Assembly (NCBI RefSeq): GCF_024868665.1
Contig: NC_079906.1
Location: 12,648,807-12,712,806 of the forward strand
Source of the DNA: Triplophysa rosa
Taxonomy: Eukaryota; Chordata; Actinopteri; Cypriniformes; Nemacheilidae
Direction of reading: 5' to 3'
Length of the DNA stretch: 64,000 bases
Of the stretch, positions 49,301 through 60,870 are shown in pieces. Below the pieces are notes generated by a model. That model was not told the DNA's origin and did not search any database. It was given only the letters and a program-made list of their open reading frames with translations. Position numbers and translations under genes: made by a program. Within the stretch, counting starts at the first letter, position 1. Every line of letters begins with the position of its first letter.

Positions 49301-52300
49301 GTGGTGTATTTCACATACTACACGGCCCTTCACTGGCTTCAGTGTTTTACTCTAGAGGACAGCCAGAAAGTCACACGCAACAATCCGCTTCGCCTTCAAC
49401 CAAGTGAGTTAATACAAAACTGTTTTTGACATGCATGTTTAAAACATTGGACATCAGATAATCTCTCAATATGAGTCAGTCAACCGGTTTGAGTCCAACT
49501 AAACTTTTTTGTTATTAGGTGAACAATATGAAGTGATCGTGAGATTCAGATCAAATCACATTGGAGTTTATTCTGCCACACTGGCATTTGAGTTCAAGAA
49601 AGACACCCTGGCTGACAGTTTCCACATTGTGCGCTTCACTGAAGTGGTTTACGGATCCGAACTTGCCACTCAACTTGGTCCCAAAGAACCATATAAACCC
49701 TTCAGACTTGAGCCGAATAAATCAACGAACTTCAATGTGGATGAGGGTTTTCGTCCTGAAGAGTGAGTAAAAAATCCAATATGTTTGTAGTAAACTGCTT
49801 GTACAAAATTTTAGTTCCTTAAGTTTCAAATTGAGAAATTATTTTCTCATACCTGCAGTTCTACTCGAAACTATTTGCAATTTGTTGTGCCATTGGCGCA
49901 ATACCCTCTTCCATCTTACATCCATGATTTGGTCAATTTCCTGAAAAGCAGTAATTCTTCCCGAGCTCTCACAATACAGCTCCAGGAATCTCGGTAAGTG
50001 GTCTATAATTCCAATTGTGCTTGTTAGCACTGATCTAAGATCAGATCTAAGATACACAATAGCATATTTGCATCTATTTATGTGAAGATGATTATTAAAC
50101 GTCATAGTCACTGTTTCTTTTCTGTGGCTCTTACTAGGTCTCTCCTCGAGAATGATCTGAATTTTCAGGACTATGCAAAGCGGTTTGAATTACTGCTGTT
50201 CCTGGAGGAGGATCAGATGCGTATGGACATAAAGAGATACAACAAAGATGATGTCCCCATGGAGAAGGACAGTCAAAATAAACGACTGCTTGTTTTAGAG
50301 GTATGTTGTGTTCTTACTGTTTGTTATTAAAGCAATGAAGTGACCCAATGTACACATACATCATAAATCTCTTGTGCTAAAGCTTCCTGGTGTATCTGAG
50401 AACCGTCCATCAGTTCTGAGGGGAGACCATCTGTTTCTCACCAAGAGTGAAGAAATCACTGCCTTAAATGTAACGAAATACAAGGGCTACGTCCACAGAG
50501 TAGAACTGGACCAGGTCAAACTGGGCTTCTCCAACAGGTATGAAAGATTTGATCTCTAAACTTCGAAAGAGTATGTGAAGAACTTTTTTATCTTTGAAAT
50601 ACAATAAATGAGTTTAATGCACTTTGAAAACTTGCTGTAAGTTGCGGAACTGAAAAGTAAGGGTCAAACAGGGGGTACATCAAAATAATTATTTTTTCAA
50701 GTAATTCATAATAAAAAGTAATTTATTTGAACTAAAGTTAAAAAGTGTGAATAATTTAAATAATGTGGAAATTTTTAAGGTCATGAAAGCAATAATTGAA
50801 AATTAGTCGATGATATAGAACACTTCACAAAATGCAGTCGATAAGCTCTTGCAGTTTCAGTTTTTATTTAATATTATTATTATGTTTTTGAAAAATTACA
50901 TATTAAAGATATTTCTTTCATGACAACTCTCTGAGTGTTTAGCATGGTAGTGTGCATGACATATAATGTATTTGGTCTTGGAGGAATAGATCTGCTACGG
51001 TGCTGCGGCGGAGCAAGTATGGAGACTTGCTACTGCCAATATATCCACAACATGCTGCTGTGTGCATATAAGGAATGCTGCTGCTGCACATGTAACATAT
51101 GAAGAAACCACAGCTTACGTGACATTCACTAGCCGAGATTTAAATGTAGAGCAGCAAGCTCATTGGCTGCTGATACGGAGGGAACCAATTTTCATATTGT
51201 GTAGTGTTAAAAATTGAAACAGGAAGTTCCTCTGGACCAGGGTTGGACCATCATCTTCCTAAGGGGTCTATTGTATTTTTTATTCTCATGATGAATTTTG
51301 TAATTTAGAAGTAAAACTATTTTATAGAAAAATACAAGACCCTGCTGTTAATGTAGGAGTGTGTTCATGATTTAAAGTTTTGCACAACCCTTTGCGAAAC
51401 TGAAACTAGTTGCTTATCTTTTAAGGACACATGTCTTTAAATATTCATCAACGGGCACTTTTTGTCTTTGACTGACTTTATGTTTCAAGGCTGCTTGCCA
51501 ATTTCATAGACAATATGAAATTTCGTGTGGAGTTTACTGTCAATCGTCTCCCACTAAAACTGCAACACCGGGCAGTGAACATGGCGGTCCAACACAACCT
51601 CAGAGGTGTGCTGTTTCCTGACAGCTTGAGGAACACGAACCCTGTGTATGCACCTAACCTGAGGTCAATTAGACTCGCACTTTATATCACAATAATGAAA
51701 CATTATGGAGTATTTCAGAAGGATGTATGATGTGTGTGTGCTTGTGTAGACTCTTTGATTTAAAGCTGGAAAGAAAACAAGAACAGAAAACCGCAGTATG
51801 CAACATCGTCGCAGGTGTGTCAAAGCCGGCACCGTACTTGGTATTTGGACCTCCTGGCACAGGCAAAACTGTCACAATAGTGGAGGCCATCAAACAGGTA
51901 AAGCAAGTTATCATAATTACAAATGAACACACACCCAATAAACACACCTGCATGCAAATCAGCTCATCTCATTGTGCCTATATGCAAAATTTTACAACAC
52001 ATAATATAAGGAGAAGATCCTATAAAATTAAATGATCTAATTTTGTGTCTCTTTCTGTGTTTAAACTCTCAGGTGGAGAAGAACATACCTGGTGCTTTTA
52101 TTCTAGCATGTGCTCCATCTAACAGTGCCGCTGATCAACTGTGTGAAAAACTGATCAGCAGCCAACATGTTGACAAAGGGAAAATCTACAGAATCTATGC
52201 CAGTTCACGCAATCCTAAAGATATTCCTGCAGCTCTAGTGGTTGGTGTCTGTGTGATAGTCTCAGGAAAGGTTTATGATCCATGACAAGTTATGTGCCAT

Positions 52301-53662
52301 GCAAAGTTATTTTAGTTTACTAAAATTAAATCTTTGAAAACATTTCTGTTTATTGAAATAAAATAAAATATTTGCCTAAACTAAACAAAAAAAGCAAAAT
52401 GTTGCCTCAGAAAAAAACTGAAAGTTTAAGGCACTAAAATTATAATAACAAACAAAAACTAAAATAAAAATAATTACTCTTATATAGCAACAAAAAAACA
52501 TACAAATAAATAATAAAATGACAAAAGCATATATCGAAAATTGCTAAATTAAATTATTGCTAATTTAAAATAATAAAACTAAAAAACTAAAACAAAACTA
52601 TAAGAACTTTGGTGCAATGACCATTTAACTTTAAAATAAAAAGCACTTGTTAAATCTTACCCAAATGTGTGTTATGTCAATGATTCACTTCAGTTTTGAA
52701 TTGATTGTGAGTTTGTCTACTTTTTTTGTGTTTGTTTAGAGAAACAGCAATGTGGAAGGAGATACGATTATGTTCCCATGTAAAGAGGATCTAATGTCCT
52801 ATGAGATCCTGGTCAGTACTCTGGTCACTGCAGGCAGGTAAAGAGCTTCATCATATACAACCACAAAAAATTCACACTCTCTCACACAAATACACACAAC
52901 AGTAAAGATTGTGTTTGTGCATGCGTGTGTGTGTGTTGTAGCAGGGTGTCTGCAGGGTCTTAAAAAGTATTAAAAGCTGATAAATAAATTTAGAGAAAAA
53001 GTATTAAAAAGTCTTAAATGCCATTTTCCAAGGTATTACATTTTGTATCATCTTTTCATATTTGTCCAAAGAGGTCATATGCTAAAGTTTGCCTGAATTT
53101 TATCATTGCGTAGACAAATAGTGGGAAGTCCATTTACATGCAGTTGTTAAACAACATTGTTGACTAATGGGGAAGTGCAAGTTTTCATGCAAATGGTTGG
53201 AGGATAAGGAGTTGGAACCATGGCTGAGGGCCGTCTCTGGGAATAACTCGGAAGGCGATTAGCATAGCCTCGTTTCTCATTCTAATAAACCTTGCATTGG
53301 GTTAGTCACTCAATTAATTCTCTGGGGCTTTGTTCCCACCCTTCTGAATTATGTTGCATTAATAAGAAGTTATCACAAACCAAGACTGTTTAGGTGTGTT
53401 ATTTTACAATCAGTATATAGTAAATGTAAGTTAACGTGTCTGCAGTGTACGATTAAAATTTGAAGTGGTGATGAGGTCTTAAAACGTATGGAAAGAGCCT
53501 TAAAAAGGTCTTAAAAAGTATTAAATTTAGCTCGATGATTTCTGTATATACCCCGTGTAGGCTGGTCAGTGGAGGTGTTCCTGTGGGTCATTTCTCTCAC
53601 ATCTTTGTGGATGAAGCAGGACATGCTGTGGAGTCAGAGACCATCATCAGTGTAGCTGGTGG

Positions 53663-53716
<54 letters not shown>

Positions 53717-53747
53717 TCTCTCTCTCGCTCACACTTTCTCTCTCACA

Positions 53748-53778
<31 letters not shown>

Positions 53779-56700
53779 TGTACTTTTCTCTATTCTCAAT
53801 GCACATCACTCTTGTTTGGAGCAAGGTTATTTGTAATTGTTTGCATGCTGCATGTCTGTGTGTGCAGGTTTGCTAGATGCAGAGACCGGACAACTTGTTT
53901 TGGTTGGTGATCCCAAGCAGCTGGGGCCAATTCTGAGATCTCCTTTTGCCATCAGATACGGACTAGGTAAGAGATACACGCATTTAAAAAATGCTAGGAT
54001 TCGGGATACGGGGCTTGAAGCTGCTTGAAAATTTTTATTGCTTAATTTCATATCAAATCAGTATGTGCAGTTCAGTTTTTAGATAAAATAACTGAAAAGT
54101 TCTTATTGCGTTTGCATTTAAAGCATTCTGCTCAAACTTCGCTTGCCGCTCTGATTCTGCGCACGTGGCGGGAGTTCAGATGCAAAACCCTCTAAAAGCT
54201 CCGTCAAAAATTTGATTATGATGTTAAGTGAATGCTCTCCACACATCTTTTCTCTTGCAAATTCCGCTGTGTAAATAGCGAATCCGCCATGGCGTGAGCG
54301 CAACTGGCTCTTAAAGGGAATGGGAGATGAGACTCTGATTGGTTTACTGCACATTTTGCCCAAAACACACCCATGACTCATTAAGAGAATAGGGACAACC
54401 CTTTTAGACCATGTGCCTGGCGCTGACCATTTTCCGTCCATAAAGTGGATTTGGACACGCCTTAAGTGCACTTGCACCCTGCGCTTTAGACCATGCGCAT
54501 AGAATTAGGCCATGCACATAGATCATTAAAATAGAGCCCCTCATTTTCAGACCAGCACCCCAATGAGCGGAAATGCATTTACTATTTAAACATGATGTGA
54601 AAATGATAACTGCGTTAGACTAAAAATAGCAAAAACACTTGTTAAAAAATAAAATTCAGGCCCTGCAAGCTTTTGCAAATGGTAGTCAATTTTTATGTAA
54701 AATGTAGGCCTATTTAATTCGCCAGACAGTCAACAATTTAAGTTGGGAATGTCATTTTAGGATCTTTTTTAGCACTATATCATCACTTTTTGTGATTAAG
54801 TTATGTATACTGTAAAAGCATGAAAACACATTGAAAGTACTGGAAAAGTGCTGGAATTTGACTTTGTAAAAGGTGTAAGAACCCTGATTTTAAATACAAA
54901 CAACTTTTGCACATCCTGTTTAATAGATTGCTTAACCTAAATTGAAATAATGTCCTTAAAAAATTCTTAAAACATTGTAGAATATTGTATTGTTAATACA
55001 AAGCATGAATGTTGATGTCCCTCCTGTAGGTCTTTCAATGCTGGAGAGGTTGATGACACAGAATGAACTTTATCAAAAAGGTGCAACAGGATATGACAAC
55101 CGCTATGTCACCAAGCTACTGAAGAACTACAGGTAAAATTTGAATAGTCCAGAAAGCTACTTAAAGAGACAGATTTGAACTGTGTACTGTGAGACTTAAA
55201 AAACACAATTAAAGAACAGTCTGAAAGTCATGCATTATTGTGTAAAATAGAGGGACCTGTTATCTTTCTCTACAGGTCTCATCCATCCATTCTGAAAGTT
55301 CCTAATGAGTTGTTCTATGATGGGGAGTTGATGGCGTGTGCAGATGAGATCAGCTCGAACCAATTTTGCGGCTGGGAGCAACTACCTAAAAGAGTATGAG
55401 CCATATTTAAAAGAAAGAAGATAAATATTAAGAACATCAAGAAATAACCTTTTATATGATAGGTCGAATGAAGTGATAATAGATAGGCTTTTGAAACAGT
55501 TTTGGTAATTTGGGGCAGTTGTGGCCTAGTGGTTAGAGAGTCGTACTCGTGACCAGAAGTTTACTGGCCCTGAGACTGGGCGAGCAGGTTGACTGAGGTG
55601 ACCTTGAGCAAGGCACCTTACCCCCACCTGCTCCCCGTGCGCTGCAGTGATAGCTGCCCACTGCTCCGGATGTACACTGTAAAAAACCCAACTCAAAAAA
55701 AGTTAACTAACAACTAATTTTGTTGTGTTGTTTGAGCAAAAGTCCATGAAAAAGTTCACAGAACTTCTTTTAATAAGTTCATTCATTGTAACCAAACATT
55801 TTCTTCATTAACTTAAAAATATGAGTTGTGTGAAAAAATCTTTACAAGTTCACTCAAAAAGACCTCTATAAATGTAAAAAATTGAGTTACGTCAATGTAC
55901 AATGAACAAACAAGAGTTTGAAAGTTCCCAAGATGCATGTTCAATGCAGTGTTTCTTATTTGTTTTTCTTTTAAAGATTAGTGTTTTAGTTCTTGCTGGA
56001 ATAATTTATGCTTTAATCTTGTTGTTACTGTTTGTTATCTGTTGTGTTTAGAGTTTTTTTTAATGAATGATGGTTTTTGATTGTTACCATGGTTGAGGTT
56101 TGTGTGTTCAATGTTGAGGTGTAAGTGCAGACCCAACCTATCTCAAACTGTTCAAGCAGTTGTTTGATCGAAGTTTACTCAAATTGTAGTAAAAGACAAA
56201 AACATTTGTTTATTTTTAAGTAACCAATTTATATTCTTTATTTATGTTCAGCCAACAAAAATAATTTGTTATGTTGTTCATTATGTAAACTTGATGTTGT
56301 GACAACTAATGACTTGAAGCATATTTTTTTTGTACCTCTCAAGAAAACTAATAATCCTAAATTACCTCAATTAATTATTTTTTGTATCTCCAATTACAGT
56401 ACTTGTTTTAAGTCAGTACAACTAATAATCCTGAGTTATCCCAATTAACTATTTTTTGTATCTCCAATTCATTATTTTAAATCAGTACAACTTCTATTTC
56501 AAAAAGTTGAGTGAACAAGAAAAAGCGAGGGGAAATTAGTACTAAGATTTTTTGTTGTTGTGAAGGCTTACATTTTTTTACGGTGTACGTGTTCAGGACT
56601 TGCAGTGCGTGTGTTCACTACTCTCTGGATGGGTTCAATGAAACGGTCACATTTTGGTTATGGGTCACCATAACTGACAAATAGGTCACTTTCACTCACT

Positions 56701-58623
56701 TCACATCTAGTTCTTAAGGGATGTGAAGGCCGAAACAGAGATAACTGCCTTTCTGAGCTTATTTATTTTGACTACTCTTTAGGGTGTCAGAGTTCTTCAT
56801 TATTCAGTCAATTTGGTTATTCAGAATTTCTGTTCATTATTTCCCTGCCATTGACAAGATTTTCCGTCATTCGTGACAGATTGGTTCTCCCCCATGGTCG
56901 AGTTTTTCCGTCTTTCAATGTTTTGCCGTTATATGGAATATAGAAAGGGGGCGTTATTACACTATTTGTCTTAAAAAGTATCTATGGATTCAAAAAGTTT
57001 TTATTATTGTTCTTTATCTTTATTTGGATTTTTGAAAAATCCCACCCACATTTGAGAGTGGATAAAAAAAATTGAATGTGATAAATTGTATGTTCATATA
57101 TTCAAAAAAATCTTAAGTTTTGTAAAAATGCTAAAATATGCTGGTGGTGGGGAAGGGTTAATACCTAAAGGATTCTTGGTTATTTCTAGAGTTTTTATTG
57201 ATCATGCTGTTTGAGTTTTATTGTTTAACTTTTAAAACCATCTATAAATAACAAATGATGACCATCTGCTCTGTGCTGCATTTTCAGGACTTCCCTGTGA
57301 TTTTCCATGGAGTGATTGGGAAGGACGTTAGAGAGTCAAACAGCCCCTCATTCTTCAACACCTCTGAAATCGAGATCATCATGAAATACCTGGAGAAGCT
57401 GCTCCTGACACAGGCCAAGAAAGGCATCGCTAAAATGTCCCCCAAAGAGATCGGCATTATCGCCCCCTACAGGAAGCAGGTGAAAATTCATTTTTAATTG
57501 CCTAAAAGATAGTCTGACTTAGATGACACCTGAAATCTACCAGAAATATTATACAATTCAGTGTACTTTCTGTGCGATTTTACAGGTGGAGAAAATCAGG
57601 CAAGCCATCAAAATACACAGAGAGCTTAAATCCTTCATGGGCATTGAAGAGCTCAAGGTCAGTCTGAATCTAAGCTCTCCAAACATTTAGTAATGTTTTC
57701 TTGTCAAAGTCACAGATGAGCAAAAAACCCTTGTGTGTGTAGGTTGGTTCAGTGGAAGAATTTCAAGGCCAGGAGAGGAAAGTGATCATTGTGTCAACTG
57801 TTCGCAGTAGCAAGGAGAACATCACTTTTGATGAAACATTCAACATTGGTTTCCTCAAAAATGAGAAGGTAATGCATATCACACACACTGGGCAGCACAT
57901 CACACAATGTTTGTGGCATTTTTGCATTGTGTTGGATTTGACCACATCATTGGGGAGTGCATGCATCTCTCTCTTCTCCAGAGATTCAATGTGGCGGTGA
58001 CGAGAGCCAAAGCTCTGCTGATTATAGTGGGAAACCCCATCATTCTACAGACAGATACAAACTGGGGCAGGTACTGTATGTATGCTTTTACATTGAAATG
58101 CATAGAAAAATCCTGGCCATGTTGTGTATTTTTGGACACTTGTGTTTGTAGGTTTATTAAGTACTGCACTGATGAGGGAGGTTATACCGGATATGATATT
58201 TCCAATTTGGAGGAACCAGATGACGTTGTTGATCGCTTGCTTGCTCTTAATATGCATGCACTGGTGCTGGGTAAGAACAGGCCATACATGCTACATTATA
58301 TGTTCAAAGAACCAGTGTTTAAATATTATATTTTAAAATAGAGTAAAATTCATATAGCACATCATGTTTCTGGTGTTTGGTTGTATATTTAGTTGTACAG
58401 AGTTTGAACTTAATGATAAGGAGGAAGATCTATACATCATTTCTGGTCTCAGCATGACATTATTTGTACAGAAATGATTGGACTATTTTAAAGTTAATCC
58501 CATGCATAAAAACATGTTATCAAAATACTTTAGATGCTAACTATTGTCTTATGTCTCCTAGTGGAAACAGAGGAGAGTGTCGTCCAACAATATGTGAATC
58601 CGGGTTGGAGACATGAACACTGA
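37308..58623 (+). CDS. mov10: MOV10-type RNA helicase, copy C, complete (22 coding exons)
   Basis: Exons: 37308-37459, 37552-37654, 48083-48288, 49165-49403, 49519-49762, 49859-49993, 50138-50300, 50383-50537, 51490-51663, 51750-51897, 52073-52240, 52740-52837, 53561-53658, 53868-53966, 55030-55132, 55276-55393, 57288-57479, 57586-57657, 57743-57868, 57982-58070, 58152-58270, 58562-58623 (TGA). Total 1020 codons plus stop, with phases identical to copy B. Motifs: GPPGTGKT (557-564), [18 protein letters not shown] (679-684), [10 protein letters not shown] (706-715), [10 protein letters not shown] (from 891), [18 protein letters not shown] (932-949). Same role as copy B: RNA helicase linked to RNP granules and retroelement control. 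Intron 2 is 10.4 kb because of a 9.3-kb composite insertion. The exon 13 acceptor is supplied by the duplicated target of another insertion. Converges with rhoc, 2.2 kb away. Confidence 0.93.
40415..41509. mobile_element. TA-flanked TIR element (CAGTTTTTCTCGATTGC ends)
   Basis: CAGTTTTTCTCGATTGCTAA at the left, inverse GCAATCGAGAAAAACTG at the right, with TA on both sides (40413-40414, 41510-41511). Tc1/mariner-style target, 1.1 kb, no transposase seen. The flanks (GATTAATCGTGAT and ATCACAGAAAATG) rejoin as another simple TAATCG-rich repeat. 40965-41010 carries the common fish AAGTCGCTTTGGATAAAAGC motif. Confidence 0.8.
41568..41613. repeat. (TA)n(GC)n microsatellite
   Basis: A TA run followed by GTGCGTGTGCGCGCGCGCGC, in mov10 C intron 2. 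Confidence 0.9.
42765..43250. mobile_element. GTTTCAATAAGG-family MITE
   Basis: Begins GGGCCCGTTTCAATAAGGAT followed by ACTCAGTT / GAGTTAGTT palindromic motifs. It matches, in reverse, 26720-27270 and 24850-25041 and lacks the inserts found there, so it is the intact reference copy for that region. Confidence 0.65.
43330..43921. mobile_element. hAT-type element with perfect 8-bp target duplication
   Basis: Ends TAGAGATGGGACG and CTGCCCATCTCTA. CATGTTTG is duplicated at 43322-43329 and 43922-43929. 592 bp with inner palindromes around AAGGCTTCGAAGCC, no transposase. Confidence 0.9.
44410..45182 (-). pseudogene. Gmr1-like RT/RNase H remnant
   Basis: Fragments: [20 protein letters not shown] (45182 side), [34 protein letters not shown] (about 44780-44836), TDASDRGLG, and RNase H pieces [20 protein letters not shown] (about 44440-44500). 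The segment holding the catalytic YxDD is missing: [10 protein letters not shown] runs within about 20 residues into the connection domain. Inactive. Confidence 0.8.
45208..46308 (-). pseudogene. Gmr1-like integrase remnant
   Basis: The zinc-binding part (46018-46308: [18 protein letters not shown]) is followed by the core ([15 protein letters not shown] at about 45850-45895, [17 protein letters not shown] at about 45570-45620) and the C-terminal [18 protein letters not shown] (about 45250-45310). At least two in-frame stops (after ERSA and after NVADALFS) disable it. Confidence 0.8.
46293..46649 (-). pseudogene. Gmr1-like aspartic protease remnant
   Basis: A 118-codon frame opens with the active-site-like [16 protein letters not shown] (DSG in place of the usual DTG), followed by [18 protein letters not shown] and the flap-like [15 protein letters not shown]. 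It lies between the gag and integrase remnants. Confidence 0.75.
46900..47200 (-). pseudogene. Gmr1-like gag remnant with SCAN-like segment
   Basis: The - strand frame from about 47165 reads [10 protein letters not shown], then two stops, then [18 protein letters not shown] and [30 protein letters not shown]. The LEQF...LP...WVQ pattern resembles the SCAN domain, which is known to derive from Gmr1-like gag. Partial and broken. Confidence 0.6.
47261..47880. other. AT-rich intronic stretch, nothing recognised
   Basis: Right arm of the composite insertion. No coding or repeat signature beyond general AT richness. Confidence 0.4.
47889..47953. repeat. (TA)n microsatellite
   Basis: Two TA runs separated by short interruptions near 47889-47921 and 47938-47953. 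Confidence 0.9.
48441..48770. mobile_element. MITE of the GGGATAGTTCACCC family, mov10 C intron 3
   Basis: Begins AAAGGGATAGTTCACCCAAA and ends TTTTTGGGTGAACTATAACTT. Inner inverted segments include GTTGGTAACCAAACA and its near-inverse. Same family as 345-677. Copy B lacks it at the equivalent place. Confidence 0.8.
52942..53555. mobile_element. Insertion at the splice acceptor of mov10 C exon 13
   Basis: It begins CAGGGTGTCTGCAGGGTCTT and ends TCTGTATATACCCCG. TGTAG occurs on both sides (52937-52941 and 53556-53560). In copy B the sequence is simply TTGTAG followed by the exon. The insert is rich in TTAAAAAGTATTAAA, like known fish TIR repeats. The right-hand TGTAG is the acceptor now used. 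Confidence 0.75.
53664..53779. repeat. Compound (TC)n/(AC)n microsatellite, mov10 C intron 13
   Basis: Longer version of the repeat at 13053-13111, starting six bases after the exon 13 donor. The overlapping long reading frames are artefacts of the repeat. Confidence 0.9.
54000..54890. mobile_element. Copy C-specific insertion, intron 14
   Basis: Intron 14 is 1063 bp in C and 239 bp in B; alignment is lost from about 53985 to 54893. The right end GTGTAAGAACCCTG resembles the terminus of a fish TIR element, but the left end was not located. No coding sequence. Confidence 0.4.
55512..56697 (+). mobile_element. tRNA-derived SINE split by a later insertion
   Basis: Head 55512-55674 (GGGGCAGTTGTGGCCTAGTG, AGCAAGGCACCTTACCCCCA) and tail 56588-56697 (CTCTCTGGATGGGTTCAATG, GGTTATGGGTCACCATAACT) together form one SINE of the type seen at 34757-35038, interrupted by the element at 55675-56585. 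In mov10 C intron 16. Confidence 0.8.
55675..56585. mobile_element. 911-bp TA-flanked element with CACTGTAAAAAA ends, inside the SINE
   Basis: Begins CACTGTAAAAAACCCAACTC and ends CATTTTTTTACGGTG, with TA at 55673-55674 and 56586-56587. The interior has repeated GAGTT / ATTTTTTGTATCTCCAATT segments and no transposase. Confidence 0.75.
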
Positions 58624-60870
58624 AGTGCAGATAATTCTCAAAGCCACACTTCTTTAGTTATATATTAGCTATTTTGTGTAAGAATAGATTCATTTAAGAG
58701 CATTAATCTTTGTCATGTTACACAAGGAAAACATTTGTGACCAAGTCTATAAACTAGGCTAAAGTCTTAAAATCTAATTCTGAGATAACAAGCCTCAAAG
58801 TTTGATTTCAATCATTAATTTCACTATGATTTTAATGTTTGACATGGCCTTACTTACAGAAGGCTCTTTTATACGATGTAGAATGTATAATATAATACAT
58901 ATAATAATAACAGTGTATTACAAAAAATTATACTTTGTCTGCTATCAGTATGAAATAAATATAAGCATATTGAACACATGGTTAGTAAACCATATTATTA
59001 TTTTACTGCAATCAACCCTTTAGCCAGATTTTATTTTAGACACAATGTTAACTCATCCAACCAGTTACAAGAAGCCATGCAATGACAAGGCAACGCGTGT
59101 TAACCTTAATTTAATATCGTGTAATAATTTATTGTGGTAATGACCAGGCTGCACAGATGTTAATGCGCGATGAATGACTCTGACTGTTTGTTTTAGGGTG
59201 GATTTTGTTTGCGTTCTTGTTGGCTTAAACCCGCTGTACAATGACAATGTCTTGATAAACCAAAATAAAGCAAATGCTGGAAACAAAATGTGAATAATTT
59301 CTCGGACCAATGGTTTGTCAATAAAAGTGTTTCAAGTACAGAACAGCAATTTCTTCATGTGATTATACAGCATATGGCGCTGCCTACTGGCCACTGGGAG
59401 TACTGCTACATCCTATCTATCATGTATCAGATTCAGTTTTTGGAGCACTCGTTTTAGAGCTGTTCAGGTTACCAAACACAGTCTTACAACCCCACAAAGA
59501 ATGTTTTATTAGCTGCTTAAAGCTGAACTGTGTAATTTTGGAGTACCAAGCAACAGGTTTATGTTAAAGTGTAGTTCACCCCAAAATAAAAATGCTGTCA
59601 TCATATACTCACCCTCTTGTCATTTCAAACCTATGAATTTCTTTTTCACAGAACACAAAAGAATAGATTTTGTCCCCCACACCTCGTCAAATATAGCCAT
59701 TTTGGTTGAGCTAGCATTGCTGGTCAGGAAGCTCTGACAAACAGAGCAATGTTTACATAGTGCCAGTGTTTACACTCTTCAGAGTAAATCAACCTACAGC
59801 TGTCTCTGGATATTAAACTGATAAGTAAAAAAACAAACACTTCCCCCTTAATTTTTTATTTCTTTAAACCAAATAGTTTTTTTCCTCTCTTGATCACTTT
59901 GCTATGCAGAATGCTTTTGAATAAAATCAACATGCAGGACAACAGTCATAGGAACAGTATATTGCACCACTGACCCAGAAATGTGCATCTCATGTGTAAG
60001 CTTTATCTGTTTGTATAAAAGGCCTTATTTATTCTAAGACCTGATGACTTCTTTCGCTCATCTCATCAAGACTGTCAAATCAACCATCTATTTTAGAGAA
60101 CTTCTGAGTGAGAGGGCAAAGACCCATCTCAATCCAACAACAAAAAATGTCAGATGGTCATCATCTTTAAAGCAGGTATAATTTTTCCTAGGAGTTTGAG
60201 TGATTTATCTTGACTTGATAACACCTTTGATATTGTAACACACTGTACCAGAGACAGAGCCAAAAGGATTATTTTGTGTTTGAAACACACGCACACACAC
60301 AGTGAACTAATTCAGTCAACACTTCATGTAAATTCAGCTGAAGCCCACTAAACCCCTATTGCAATACACATCATTCTCTCTTCACAACCAATTTGACAAC
60401 TTTCTGTTTCCCACCAAAGCTCCTGTTGGATGAAGTCCCAAGAGCAGCATTCACAAACACAGACACTTTAAATGAATGATAAATGTATTCTTATTTTTTT
60501 GTTCCAAATGTATAAGACATTTTTAACTTAGTTCACAGAGCATCATATACAGAGGCATAGAGTAACTAAACCAGAACAGAGAGAGACAGAGATTTATGTA
60601 CAAATACAAAATTAATCAATCAGTCTTTCTTGCAGAGAAGAAAAAAGATATGCTGGTGAAAAGAAAAAAGAGAGAGCAATAAAATAGCAGGGTGGAGAGG
60701 TATTGACACACACTTGGTTCTCTATAAATATTTTTTCTGTCATCCACACCCTACTTGCGAGAAACGTGGTGAACGGTAAGAGGAGGCAGATGGCTGGATA
60801 AAGGTTTCTCCTTGGGTGGTGTGTCAGTTGTAGGAAGGTGGATGGAGGTGTGTGCGTTTCAGCGTGCAGC
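58624..60870. other. Convergent spacer between mov10 C and rhoc
   Basis: 59030-59400 aligns with the 3' flank of copy B and contains the empty TA site (59337-59338). 59563-59700 is half of a GTAGTTCACCCC MITE. The remainder (59700-60870) probably holds the rhoc 3' UTR on the - strand. A short CA repeat lies near 60288-60300. No other gene recognised. Confidence 0.5.

Noticed and set aside
53659..53910. Long reading frames of Leu/Ser/His repeats
   Set aside because: They are translations of a TC/AC microsatellite next to exon 13 and overlap the true exon 14 in another frame.
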